From NCBI GenBank assembly GCA_903905065.1, contig CAIVEW010000034.1, positions 1-56,272 of the forward strand: DNA of 56,272 bases, written 5' to 3'. The stretch comes from an uncultured Bacteroidota bacterium (lineage in GTDB: Bacteria > Bacteroidota > Bacteroidia > Chitinophagales > Chitinophagaceae). Each line of letters begins with the position of its first letter. Within the stretch, counting starts at the first letter, position 1. The position numbers and the translations under genes were made by a program. The notes below the pieces were generated by a model, which did not search any database, was not told where the DNA came from, and was given only the letters and a program-made list of their open reading frames with translations. Below, one piece after another: positions 27,935 through 35,049 of the stretch.

Positions 27935-29282
27935 ACTGGTCCGCAAATTTTTTCATCATTAAAAATACGATGTACGTAGAAAGCAGCGTTACTGCCACTT
28001 GCAGGTCCGAACCCATGGTACCAATGGCACACTGCAGCAGGTAGCCACCCCAGAGTGTGCCGGTAAGGTTGTACTGCGACTCGTTAAAACGCGATGCATT
28101 CCAGATCAGCGCCAAAAACATGCCAAATAGCACACACCCTATTACCACCCCCGCGTATCCAAAATCAAGATACAGTTCGCCTGGTATGGACATGTTCACA
28201 CTGTTATTAGCGTGACCACTCTCCCCTACCGAGGCAACACCGATCTCCACAGCAAACCACGCACCAAGCTGAACCGTAGGCTTATCTGGCCACAATATCC
28301 TCGGCACCAGGGCGGCAACGAGCGGCAGCGACGCCCGGCCGTCGTAAAACCCGTTCTCTTTCGTTAGCCGGATAACATTCGTCATCTGCGCCACGTCGGA
28401 GCTTCGTTCAAGAGCCGAGCCGCTCTTCTCCTCTTCAGTTTCCAGGTACTTGATGCCGCCGGAATTCTCATCCTGCACAGGGGCCTGGAATGCGGTAATA
28501 AAGTGCGCCCTGTTACCCCCAAGGGTTTGAAAGAATGCAGAAAATACGCCGAAGATCACAAGAACAGGGATAATGCGGTAGCTGAATAGGAACTTGAGCT
28601 CGCCCTTGCCAATAAAGTACCCCAGGAACAGTGTCGCTGCCGGAAGTATAAGATCTATCCTGATGTATGAGTTCAGAAGTGCAAGCACAGTATTAATTAC
28701 CGTAAGTATAATAGCGTAGGTACCGTAACGGGTGCTCTTTTCCGTAACCCATAGCCGGCCATAAAACAATATGCCTACTATACCAAACAGCAGCAGGATC
28801 TTCTCAAACCCTCCGGCGATAAAGCTCAGGTTGATACCATTACCCGTAAAGTTCAGCACCATCATGCCCATGATGAAGTAGAAGACGTTGTCGAGGGCTC
28901 TTTTATCACTTACTATTACATCTATGGGCGGCAGGCTTCTTTTCTTAAATAATTCATACCCTATAAAAATGAAACAATTGCCCAGCGCCCATAACAAGCT
29001 AGCTTCATCTATATACCGTTCGTCGATGTAATTATAGATATGAAGCACATCCTCACCCGTGCCAAACTCCTTAACCTTCTGGATAAAGATAAAATTGGCA
29101 AATGTGGCGATCATCACACCAACATTATAGATGAGGATGAGCGTAACCGAGGTTTTGAGATCCTTAAGGTCAACTATTATACTGGTGAGGCAGTGAAATA
29201 TCAGTACACCGCAAATCACCTCACCGGGAAATACTTGCGAAAAAACCAGGTAAATAATTAAAAAGAAAATATGCCTGCCCAC
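27894..29282 (-). CDS. O-antigen-polymerase-like polytopic membrane protein
   Basis: This 462-residue integral membrane protein has about 11-12 hydrophobic segments and a large hydrophilic loop (about residues 255-340, including EDENSGGIKYLETEEEKSG and GFYDGRASLPLVAALVPRILWPDKP). The loop motif LVAALVPRILWPDKP and the later NNSVNMSIPGELYLDFGYAGVVIG are typical of Wzy-like oligosaccharide polymerases (OPG-type repeat-unit polymerase). It would join lipid-linked repeat units at the outer face of the inner membrane. The start is GTG at 29282; an in-frame TAA lies three codons upstream, so no longer form is possible. It is the first gene of the leftward trio with the glycosyltransferase and methyltransferase. 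The assignment rests on topology and loop pattern. Confidence 0.8.
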   Translation of the reverse strand: MGRHIFFLIIYLVFSQVFPGEVICGVLIFHCLTSIIVDLKDLKTSVTLILIYNVGVMIATFANFIFIQKVKEFGTGEDVLHIYNYIDERYIDEASLLWALGNCFIFIGYELFKKRSLPPIDVIVSDKRALDNVFYFIMGMMVLNFTGNGINLSFIAGGFEKILLLFGIVGILFYGRLWVTEKSTRYGTYAIILTVINTVLALLNSYIRIDLILPAATLFLGYFIGKGELKFLFSYRIIPVLVIFGVFSAFFQTLGGNRAHFITAFQAPVQDENSGGIKYLETEEEKSGSALERSSDVAQMTNVIRLTKENGFYDGRASLPLVAALVPRILWPDKPTVQLGAWFAVEIGVASVGESGHANNSVNMSIPGELYLDFGYAGVVIGCVLFGMFLALIWNASRFNESQYNLTGTLWGGYLLQCAIGTMGSDLQVAVTLLSTYIVFLMMKKFADQYANTQHRPSVEGK

Positions 29283-29413
29283 TAAATATTATTTGAATTA
29301 TACTCCACAATAATCAATATCGCCAAGCCCTAAAATTAGGTTTTTTAAAGTTAATACCAATATCATGGAGCACACGGTCCTGACAGGCTCCCCATGGAAA
29401 AACAGCCGCGTGA

Positions 29414-29741
29414 TCAATCAAACATATTCCACTTGGGCTTCGGGCCGGGTATTGTGGGCTCGCTGGGCATGGATGGAGCAGAAGGTGCAGAAGGGGCCGA
29501 GGGCGCTGAGGGCATAGAAGGCGCTGAAGGTGCCGATGGAGCAGACGGCGCAGATGGTGCAGAAGGCACAGACGGTGCCGATGGTGTTGACGGTGCCGAT
29601 GGTGCAGACGGTTCGGAATCAAACATATTCCATTTAGGCTTTGGCCTTGGCACGGCTGGCTCACTGGGTACTGAAGGCGCCGACGGTGTAGCGGGAGCTG
29701 ATGGCGTAGATGGTCCGGAAGGAGTGGACGGCATACCGGGC
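29414..29741 (-). repeat. Low-complexity PSAP repeat in the DUF4123 tail
   Basis: Degenerate 9-bp and 12-bp units encode runs of PSA, PST, PSV and PSM tripeptides. The sequence WNMFD, preceded by PKPK, closes each of two sub-blocks. The repetitive DNA is prone to slippage, so tail length probably varies between strains. Confidence 0.85.
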
Positions 29742-30289
29742 TTCTGTAGCTCATATGGGCTGCTCTGCGCAGGCTCATGTGGCTTCACGTTACCGCTTAC
29801 AAAGTCCGGGAGTCTTATCTTTTGGGAATGGAGAATGCCATTTTGCAGCCAGCATTTAATAGCAAAATTTTTATCCTCATCTTCCATTATAAAATATTCG
29901 ATAGGGCCAAAGAACTCACGAAGTTGCCCCATATCGCAAGACGGAAGAAAGATGCGCAAGACCCTGGGGTCATAAAAGCGAAAGTAGAGCTGCTGATGGT
30001 CTTCGGTACCTACGATCAGAAACCTGCGGAAATGCTTGTGCAACTCGTCCATCGGATAGGCCGACTTTATCATTACGCCCCACGAATCGCCCCACCCTTT
30101 AGCCATATACCAATTGATAAAATCAGTCTTGTATTGAAAAAGGAAAATGTATGGGGCAACTACAGCCAGCGACTCCTCACTACGGCCCCGGTAAAGAGAG
30201 TCGTGAGTTGGGTTCAGCTCTTTTGCCTCCTCGATCCCATTTCCCATTCGGGCGGCATCAAGAAGTATATATGTGATCTGGCTGAGCAT
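29414..30289 (-). CDS. DUF4123 protein with Pro-Ser-Ala tail
   Basis: Residues about 5-155 match DUF4123, a domain known in proteobacterial type VI secretion as an adaptor that loads effectors on the VgrG/PAAR spike. Visible signatures are YILLDAAR, SLYRGR, VAPYIFLF, WGDSWGVMIKSAYPMDELHKH, FRRFLIV, LYFRFYDPRVLRIFLPSC and EFFGPIEYF. After a short linker the last 110 or so residues are a low-complexity Pro/Ser/Ala/Thr tail containing PKPKWNMFD twice, once in the middle and once as the exact C-terminus. It is the last gene of a leftward set with a PAAR protein and a DcrB-like protein, which supports a spike-loading role. The 200-bp gap before it may hold a separate promoter. Confidence 0.85.
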   Translation of the reverse strand: MLSQITYILLDAARMGNGIEEAKELNPTHDSLYRGRSEESLAVVAPYIFLFQYKTDFINWYMAKGWGDSWGVMIKSAYPMDELHKHFRRFLIVGTEDHQQLYFRFYDPRVLRIFLPSCDMGQLREFFGPIEYFIMEDEDKNFAIKCWLQNGILHSQKIRLPDFVSGNVKPHEPAQSSPYELQKPGMPSTPSGPSTPSAPATPSAPSVPSEPAVPRPKPKWNMFDSEPSAPSAPSTPSAPSVPSAPSAPSAPSAPSAPSMPSAPSAPSAPSAPSMPSEPTIPGPKPKWNMFD

Positions 30290-30490
30290 GTAGTACTACT
30301 ATTCGAAAATCTCGATTAAAAATAATACAAGAAAATTAAAAAAAATAAATTAATGTTAGAAACACCCGATAGAACGGGCATTTTAATCAAATGTGGCACC
30401 GACTCCGTACGCTACAATACATTCAAGAGCAACGTTATAGCCCCGACCTTTTAAGCACACGCTCGATCAGCGGGCAACTAAGATCGTTGG

Positions 30491-31555
30491 TCAGGCTTTT
30501 GCTTTTTTGAACGCCCACTTTTTCTCACCAACCTTCAGCGTTTCCAGCAAGATATTGAATGCACGCCTGTTGATAGCCCAGGCTCCCATGTCTGTCTTTT
30601 CTGATGGGCTCACCAGGGCCACGAGCACCATCGCACCCTTTTCAATGATCACTACACACGAAATTTCGCAGGCTGCACCATGCATTTTCCCACTGGTGAA
30701 AACGGTGTACGCCTGCTCGTAAGCGCTCGATGGCTCTTTCTTCAGCAATTTCTCCGTTATCCCCAGGCCATTTTGCTTCAGCCTGGAACAATAGAATTTA
30801 AAGAAGTCCTGCGCCGTAGGAAAAGCATTTGGTGGAACAGAACAAAACGATATATGCCCCAGCGTCTTATCCTTATTTTTATTCAGAAAGAAAACAGCGT
30901 TCCCACGTGGAGGCGGCGTCGGGTCGGTTTCCGACAGCCAGGAAGCCGGAAATGAAAACTGAATCGGGACCGGCTTGGGTTCGCCGAAGTAATATGTCTT
31001 CATCTTCTCCGCATACCTGTCTTGCGATGGGTGCAGCAATTTGAACGTAGCTACTGCTATGAAAAACTCGTCGGCAGTTTCTTTGTTATATTTTCCGGAA
31101 TCTACAGAACAGCTGATCACAAATATTCTATTGCCATCCTTTATGCCCACGGTCCTGGTGATACTCTTCGTTCCCTCTGCTTCGGTCTCACACAAATAAT
31201 CGCCGACTACACCGTAGTCCGAAGGGAATTCCCGCTTTTTTAATACAGTGCTGTGGTTTGCACTCAGTATGATCTTCACATAGTCGGTAGGATGTACTTC
31301 CCGCGGGGTCAGGTAAGCGGTGATCAATATTTCTGCACTTGACGCCGCCTTGCGGTATAAACCGATTACCGCAGCCGGATCATCCATTGTGGGAATCCGC
31401 TGCGGGATGTCCTCCTTTTGCCAGCTTTTACTAATAACCAAACTAAAATGGTAGGTGCTACCCGGCGTCAGCTCATTGATCTTATTGACAAAATTATTTT
31501 CAATATCCTTTTGTGAATACGCAGATTTTACCGGGAAGTATATATCGTCAGCCAT
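30491..31555 (-). CDS. Two-domain DcrB/DUF1795-like protein (putative effector chaperone)
   Basis: This 354-residue protein has no signal peptide and appears to contain two similar alpha/beta domains, residues about 1-180 and 195-345. Each has an N-terminal beta-rich part (YHFSLVISKSW; PIQFSFPASWLS), a PTD/TAQDF helix start (HPTDYVKIILS; FPTAQDFFKFY) and late strands. The order is followed by a final helix (ETADEFFIAVATFKLLHP; WAINRRAFNILLETLKV). This order fits the DcrB/PsbP-like fold of DUF1795, the family that includes the Eag chaperones of type VI PAAR effectors. It lies 14 bp after a PAAR gene, exactly where such chaperones are usually encoded. The fold and role are inferred; sequence identity to known Eag proteins is low as far as I can see. 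Confidence 0.6.
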   Translation of the reverse strand: MADDIYFPVKSAYSQKDIENNFVNKINELTPGSTYHFSLVISKSWQKEDIPQRIPTMDDPAAVIGLYRKAASSAEILITAYLTPREVHPTDYVKIILSANHSTVLKKREFPSDYGVVGDYLCETEAEGTKSITRTVGIKDGNRIFVISCSVDSGKYNKETADEFFIAVATFKLLHPSQDRYAEKMKTYYFGEPKPVPIQFSFPASWLSETDPTPPPRGNAVFFLNKNKDKTLGHISFCSVPPNAFPTAQDFFKFYCSRLKQNGLGITEKLLKKEPSSAYEQAYTVFTSGKMHGAACEISCVVIIEKGAMVLVALVSPSEKTDMGAWAINRRAFNILLETLKVGEKKWAFKKAKA

Positions 31556-31569
31556 TATTAAAATGAATA

Positions 31570-32571
31570 TTAACTATCGTTCTTTCCAAAACTAAATTTT
31601 AACGACAAATCTACGCCCACACCCAATTTACCACCCAGGTGGCCGCCCACTTCATAACGATCATCTTCGCCACTTCCCGCCGATATGCCGGCATCGGCGC
31701 CCACGCCCACACCCGCACCCACACCTACAGTTAAATTAAAATTCCAGTCAGTAAGCGGGATCGGGATCTTCTTCACCGTTCCTTCAACAGATGCGTTGAC
31801 TACATCTGCACTTACATTAAATCCTGAAGCGATCGTGTTATCCAAAGTATCTATGGAAGCCTGTGCCCCGCCAACATTAGTGTCCAGCACTACGCTTCCC
31901 AGCGGGTTATTAATTATGCTGCCCTTCAGGTCCAGAATAGCCGCTTCTACGCCTGCGCCGCTATCGCCCAGTTTCCCTTTTATGTAGCCAGCCTTACCCT
32001 CTATCTTACCGCCAAGCAGGGAGAACTTATCCAGGCCCGCTTCCGCAGTATCTGCCGTGGTATCATGAAACAATGGAGTGTTCTTCGCCGCGGGAGCCGC
32101 AGCCGTTGGGGTGGGAACAACTGGGCAGAATGGAACCCCGTCGTCCGCAGCTTGCTTCATGGTTGCCACCTGGGCCATCTGGGCCCTTACAGCTGGCGGC
32201 ATAGTACCCATGAGATCCACTATGATGTTCACCGGCATTGGCCCCAAACCACCGCCGCCGCCGCCACCAGCCTCACCTATAAGCACCGTAGGGCAGCCAA
32301 GCGTGATGGTACCCCCATGAGCGCACGAATCGCCCATGCGGGCTGCCGGCTTACCACAAATGAGTACACCTACAGAGCCCAGTATAATAGTATCGGGCGG
32401 GCCTACACACACACACATATCACCCATTACCGATGCCGGCATACCACCTATAAGCACTGTGGGCGCACCGGGACCGGTGATGGGTCCGCCAACGTGCGGA
32501 ATAGGCGGCACGCCCGGTGTCACCATCGGGCATACATGCATATCTCCTATTCGTGCCGCGGGCTGTCCCAT
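31570..32571 (-). CDS. PAAR-domain spike protein with Gly-rich C-terminal region
   Basis: Residues 1-100 form a PAAR domain, the cone that caps the VgrG spike of type VI secretion. It has three repeated motifs (PAARIGD, PASVMGD, PAARMGD) with metal-ligand-type Cys and His residues (MHVCP, CVCVG, CAHGG) and two PTVLIG strands. A seven-Gly linker leads to a 220-residue C-terminal region. This contains KFSLLGGKIEGKAGYIKGKLGDSGAG, a hydrophobic/Gly alternating stretch (VGVGAGVGVGADAGISAG) and a final GGKLGVGVDLSLKFSFGK. No nuclease, peptidase or lipase motif is visible in it. The Gly-rich beta pattern resembles C-terminal regions of some secreted toxins, but toxicity is only a guess. It heads a leftward operon with the DcrB-like gene. 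Confidence 0.88.
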   Translation of the reverse strand: MGQPAARIGDMHVCPMVTPGVPPIPHVGGPITGPGAPTVLIGGMPASVMGDMCVCVGPPDTIILGSVGVLICGKPAARMGDSCAHGGTITLGCPTVLIGEAGGGGGGGLGPMPVNIIVDLMGTMPPAVRAQMAQVATMKQAADDGVPFCPVVPTPTAAAPAAKNTPLFHDTTADTAEAGLDKFSLLGGKIEGKAGYIKGKLGDSGAGVEAAILDLKGSIINNPLGSVVLDTNVGGAQASIDTLDNTIASGFNVSADVVNASVEGTVKKIPIPLTDWNFNLTVGVGAGVGVGADAGISAGSGEDDRYEVGGHLGGKLGVGVDLSLKFSFGKNDS

Positions 32572-32689
32572 GCGTTATTCGTGAGGCTAAGTTGAAGGTT
32601 CGTGATTGGTGAAATTAGGCAAATAATCAGAAAAAAAGTGAATGATTACTCAAAAAAAATAGCTGCTGCAGCTGCGTTATACATGGGGT

Positions 32690-32730
32690 GCAGGAGGCAG
32701 TTATCAGTCAGCAGTTGGCAGGAGGCAGTT
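32690..32730. repeat. Short GGCAGTTGGCAG-type direct repeat
   Basis: GCAGGAGGCAGTT occurs at 32690-32702 and again at 32718-32730, embedded in further CAGTTGGCAG copies up to about 32747. This is a degenerate minisatellite. Confidence 0.8.
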
Positions 32731-32915
32731 GGCAGTTTGCAGTGCCGGGTTTCCGATCATCGGGTTTGTTCATGGTTTACCTGTTATACATTTCGTTGTT
32801 TGTGCTGCAACCAAAATGTCACAGTTTTTCATTGCGCCGCCGCTAAAGGCATGGAGAATGAGAGAAAAAAGTTTGCGCAGGTTTTTGTTGGTTATCAATG
32901 AATTGTGCTAAAAAA

Positions 32916-32959
32916 ATATCACAAAAATGTCACAGAAATATCACAGAAATATCACAGTG
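32916..32959. repeat. Four-unit 11-bp tandem repeat (ATATCACAGAA)
   Basis: Four head-to-tail units of exactly 11 bp read ATATCACAAAA, ATGTCACAGAA, ATATCACAGAA and ATATCACAGTG. A fifth related site, ATGTCACAGTT, lies near 32817. The period is about one helical turn, so a protein could bind all copies on one face of the DNA. Confidence 0.85.
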
Positions 32960-33047
32960 TTTTTCGATGATTTTGCTGAGCGCGCATAAGTTCTGTTGTT
33001 ATTTATATCTGCGAATTCTTTTCTTATAATTACGCCTCCAATGTTTT

Positions 33048-33096
33048 CAATGCCCCATTTGCGAATAAATAAAAAATGTGGCGATATGGGGCATTG
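33048..33096. repeat. 11-bp inverted repeat around ATGCCCCAT
   Basis: CAATGCCCCAT at 33048-33058 is repeated as its exact complement at 33086-33096, with a 27-bp AT-rich spacer. A third GGGGCAT lies near 33172. No transposase or RNA signature accompanies it. Confidence 0.7.
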
Positions 33097-33458
33097 GGTA
33101 ATTGCAAATTATTGGTTTTTAGCTTTTTATGTATTGGCCCATGTCCCAGTTGCGCCCCAGGTGGGGCATCGGCCTGACCCTTGATTACCTGATTGCCGTG
33201 ATTAATTTGATTACTACGCGCTTAAGTGCGAAGAAGATAAAATGAACCTACCGGGCGAGCGTAAAACGGTCTTTTACGGACCACCCTCCGCCGCCCAAAC
33301 GGCTTTGGCGGGACCAAAGTTAGGGTGTGAAATGATGGGTGGCAAATAAAGATGTCCACAAAATTGTCTGAATCAGAATTGGCCAGAACCTGCCTGTCGG
33401 CTGTCAAGTTTAAGAATTGGCAGAATTAGATGTTATTGCCCCTTCGGCCCTTCGGCAA

Positions 33459-33488
33459 GCTCAGGGCAGGCTTAGCTCAGGGCAGGCT
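33459..33488. repeat. 14-bp direct repeat GCTCAGGGCAGGCT
   Basis: GCTCAGGGCAGGCT occurs at 33459-33472 and 33475-33488 with a 2-bp gap, next to a CCTTCGGCAAGCTC motif at 33449. Confidence 0.8.
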
Positions 33489-33655
33489 GTGGGCAGCAAC
33501 GGCTTTGTAGTATTTATGAGTTCACCTATCATTCGGCGCCCCTAGCGGGAACTACCTATTCGCCAAAAATTAGCTCGCCTGGTGTGGGATGCTTTTAGAA
33601 ATGTGCAGCGCGAACTAAGCGGAGTTTTGTACATTTATTTTGAAAAACAGACACT

Positions 33656-34498
33656 ATGAAAAGGGAACAGATATTGCATTTACTGGAACAATTTGAAAAT
33701 GCCTGTTATGAATATAAGGGTATAGAATGCTGGAGCGCAAGAGAACTGCAGGTTATATTGGGCTATGCCAAATGGGATAATTTTGTCAAGGTAATTGATA
33801 AAGCTAAAATAGCCTGCGAAACCAGTGGCATGGCGGTTTCTGACCATTTTCCCGATATCGGGAAAATGGTGGAGATAGGTAGTGGCTCGCAAAGGGAAGT
33901 TGCGAATATAGCATTAACCCGGTATGCCAGCTACCTGATTGCGCAAAACGGTGATGCAGCTAAGCCGGAGATAGCTTTTGCGCAAACTTATTTTGCGGTG
34001 CAGACACGCAAACAAGAAATCATTGAGCAACGATTGTTAGACGTTGCTCGGGTTACCGCCAGGGAGAAACTATCTAAGTCTGAAAAGAAGTTATCAGGGA
34101 TCATTTATGAGCGCGGTGTCGATGATAAGGGATTTGCGGTAATTCGCTCGCAGGGCGATAAAGCATTGTTTGGCGGATTCAGCACACAGGAAATGAAACG
34201 TAAACTGACCGTGCCCGAGAATAAACCACTTGCTGATTTTCTGCCCACCCTTGTAATAAAGGCTAAAGATTTCGCAACCGAGTTAACGAGCCATAATGTA
34301 GTGGAGAAAGACCTGCACGGAGAACGCGCCATCTCTAAAGAGCATGTGGACAATAACCTTGCGGTACGGAAAATGCTGCATGAAAGAGGTGTAAAGCCTG
34401 AAACATTGCCGGCCGCGGAAGATACAAGCAAAGTAAAACGCAAACTCGAAACGGAAGAAAGAAATGTGGTGAAGGATGCGAAGAATGCGAGAAAGTGA
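33656..34498 (+). CDS. dinD: DinD-like DNA-damage-inducible protein
   Basis: This 280-residue protein matches DinD along its length. The N-terminal Bro-N-like part reads ECWSARELQVILGYAKWDNFVKVIDKAKIAC, then GSGSQREVANIALTRYASYLIAQNGD and IAFAQTYFAVQTRKQE. The C-terminal half has SEKKLSGIIYERGVDDKGFAVIRSQGDKALFGG, LADFLPTLVIKAKDFATELTSHNV and AVRKMLHERG. In Escherichia coli DinD is part of the SOS response and antagonises RecA filament activity; the role here is inferred by family. The E. coli-type SOS box was not seen upstream, as expected for Bacteroidota. It sits 221 bp before the MazG-like/helicase-fusion pair, also a plausible damage-response locus. It carries no phage genes with it. Confidence 0.93.
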   Translation: MKREQILHLLEQFENACYEYKGIECWSARELQVILGYAKWDNFVKVIDKAKIACETSGMAVSDHFPDIGKMVEIGSGSQREVANIALTRYASYLIAQNGDAAKPEIAFAQTYFAVQTRKQEIIEQRLLDVARVTAREKLSKSEKKLSGIIYERGVDDKGFAVIRSQGDKALFGGFSTQEMKRKLTVPENKPLADFLPTLVIKAKDFATELTSHNVVEKDLHGERAISKEHVDNNLAVRKMLHERGVKPETLPAAEDTSKVKRKLETEERNVVKDAKNARK

Positions 34499-34675
34499 AT
34501 ACCCATGTTATACCCCCTTTCGGCTGGGCTCAGGGCCAGCTATAGGTGGCTGTCCGTTTATAGTAATAATAAATCGCCACAAAAAACAGCTCCCCTGTAG
34601 CTGGCGGTACCTAATCATGCTTTCGAGTAATAAGGCTGAAAGAGCGCACCTAAATTTCCATATTCCCTCTGAAGA

Positions 34676-34683
34676 TAGATTTG
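34676..34683 (+). promoter_or_regulatory. Candidate -7 box of the MazG/helicase pair
   Basis: TAGATTTG at 34676-34683 matches TAnnTTTG exactly and would start transcription about 30 nt before the MazG-like ATG. No good TTG lies at the expected upstream distance, so an activator may be needed. Confidence 0.35.
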
Positions 34684-34719
34684 TTACCTTAGCGTGAGAT
34701 ATATACGAAGTGGGCAATC

Positions 34720-35049
34720 ATGAGTGACAACCAAGATATAATAGATGCGCTAAAACAATTTAGAAACGAAAGGGATTGGGAGCAATTTCATAACCCAAAG
34801 GATCTAGCCATAGCTCTAAGCATCGAAGCTAATGAATTGCTGGAACTGTTTCTCTGGAAAAATGCAGAGGAAGCAAACAGAGAAAAAGTAAAAGAAGAGT
34901 TGGCCGATGTTTTAGCATTCGCATTTCTTCTCGCTGATAAATATCAATGTGGTGTAAAAGAAATAGTTCTTGATAAGATCAAAAAAAATGGAGAAAAATA
35001 TCCTGTCGATAAGGCAAAAGGAACTGCAAAGAAATACAATGAACTATGA
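34720..35049 (+). CDS. MazG-like nucleotide pyrophosphohydrolase
   Basis: This 109-residue all-alpha protein fits the MazG-like/dCTPase group, which hydrolyses (d)NTPs to the monophosphate and pyrophosphate. The metal-binding pattern is present: E36-A-N-E39-L-L-E42 in helix 2, then E59-E60-L-A-D63 in helix 3, i.e. ExxE followed by ExxD. The tail KIKKNGEKYPVDKAKGTAKKYNEL, with KNxxKYP, is the usual family ending. Its stop overlaps the next start (ATGA), so translation is coupled to the helicase fusion. Both genes are AT-rich compared with their neighbours, which hints at transfer. In this context it may deplete or edit nucleotides during phage infection or DNA damage; that is inference. Confidence 0.9.
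   Translation: MSDNQDIIDALKQFRNERDWEQFHNPKDLAIALSIEANELLELFLWKNAEEANREKVKEELADVLAFAFLLADKYQCGVKEIVLDKIKKNGEKYPVDKAKGTAKKYNEL

Larger units (their letters stand above)
32572..33655. other. 1.1-kb gene-free, repeat-rich region
   Basis: No convincing gene is present; short reading frames here lack protein-like composition. The region separates the leftward PAAR operon from the rightward dinD gene, so it must hold both promoters. It contains a GCAGGAGGCAGTT repeat, a four-unit 11-bp tandem repeat, an 11-bp inverted repeat, a 14-bp direct repeat and a CCTTCGGCAAGCTC motif that recurs at 37423. It looks like a landing zone of old insertions. Confidence 0.65.

Noticed and set aside
29394-29975. Plus-strand collagen-like reading frame rich in Gly-Ala-Asp
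   Set aside because: It is the mirror of the minus-strand Pro-Ser-Ala repeat. The minus strand continues into a recognisable DUF4123 domain, while the plus frame has no domain outside the repeat.
32602-32901. 99-codon plus-strand frame in the gene-free region
   Set aside because: It runs through the GGCAGTT minisatellite, is Cys-rich without pattern and has no ribosome-binding context.
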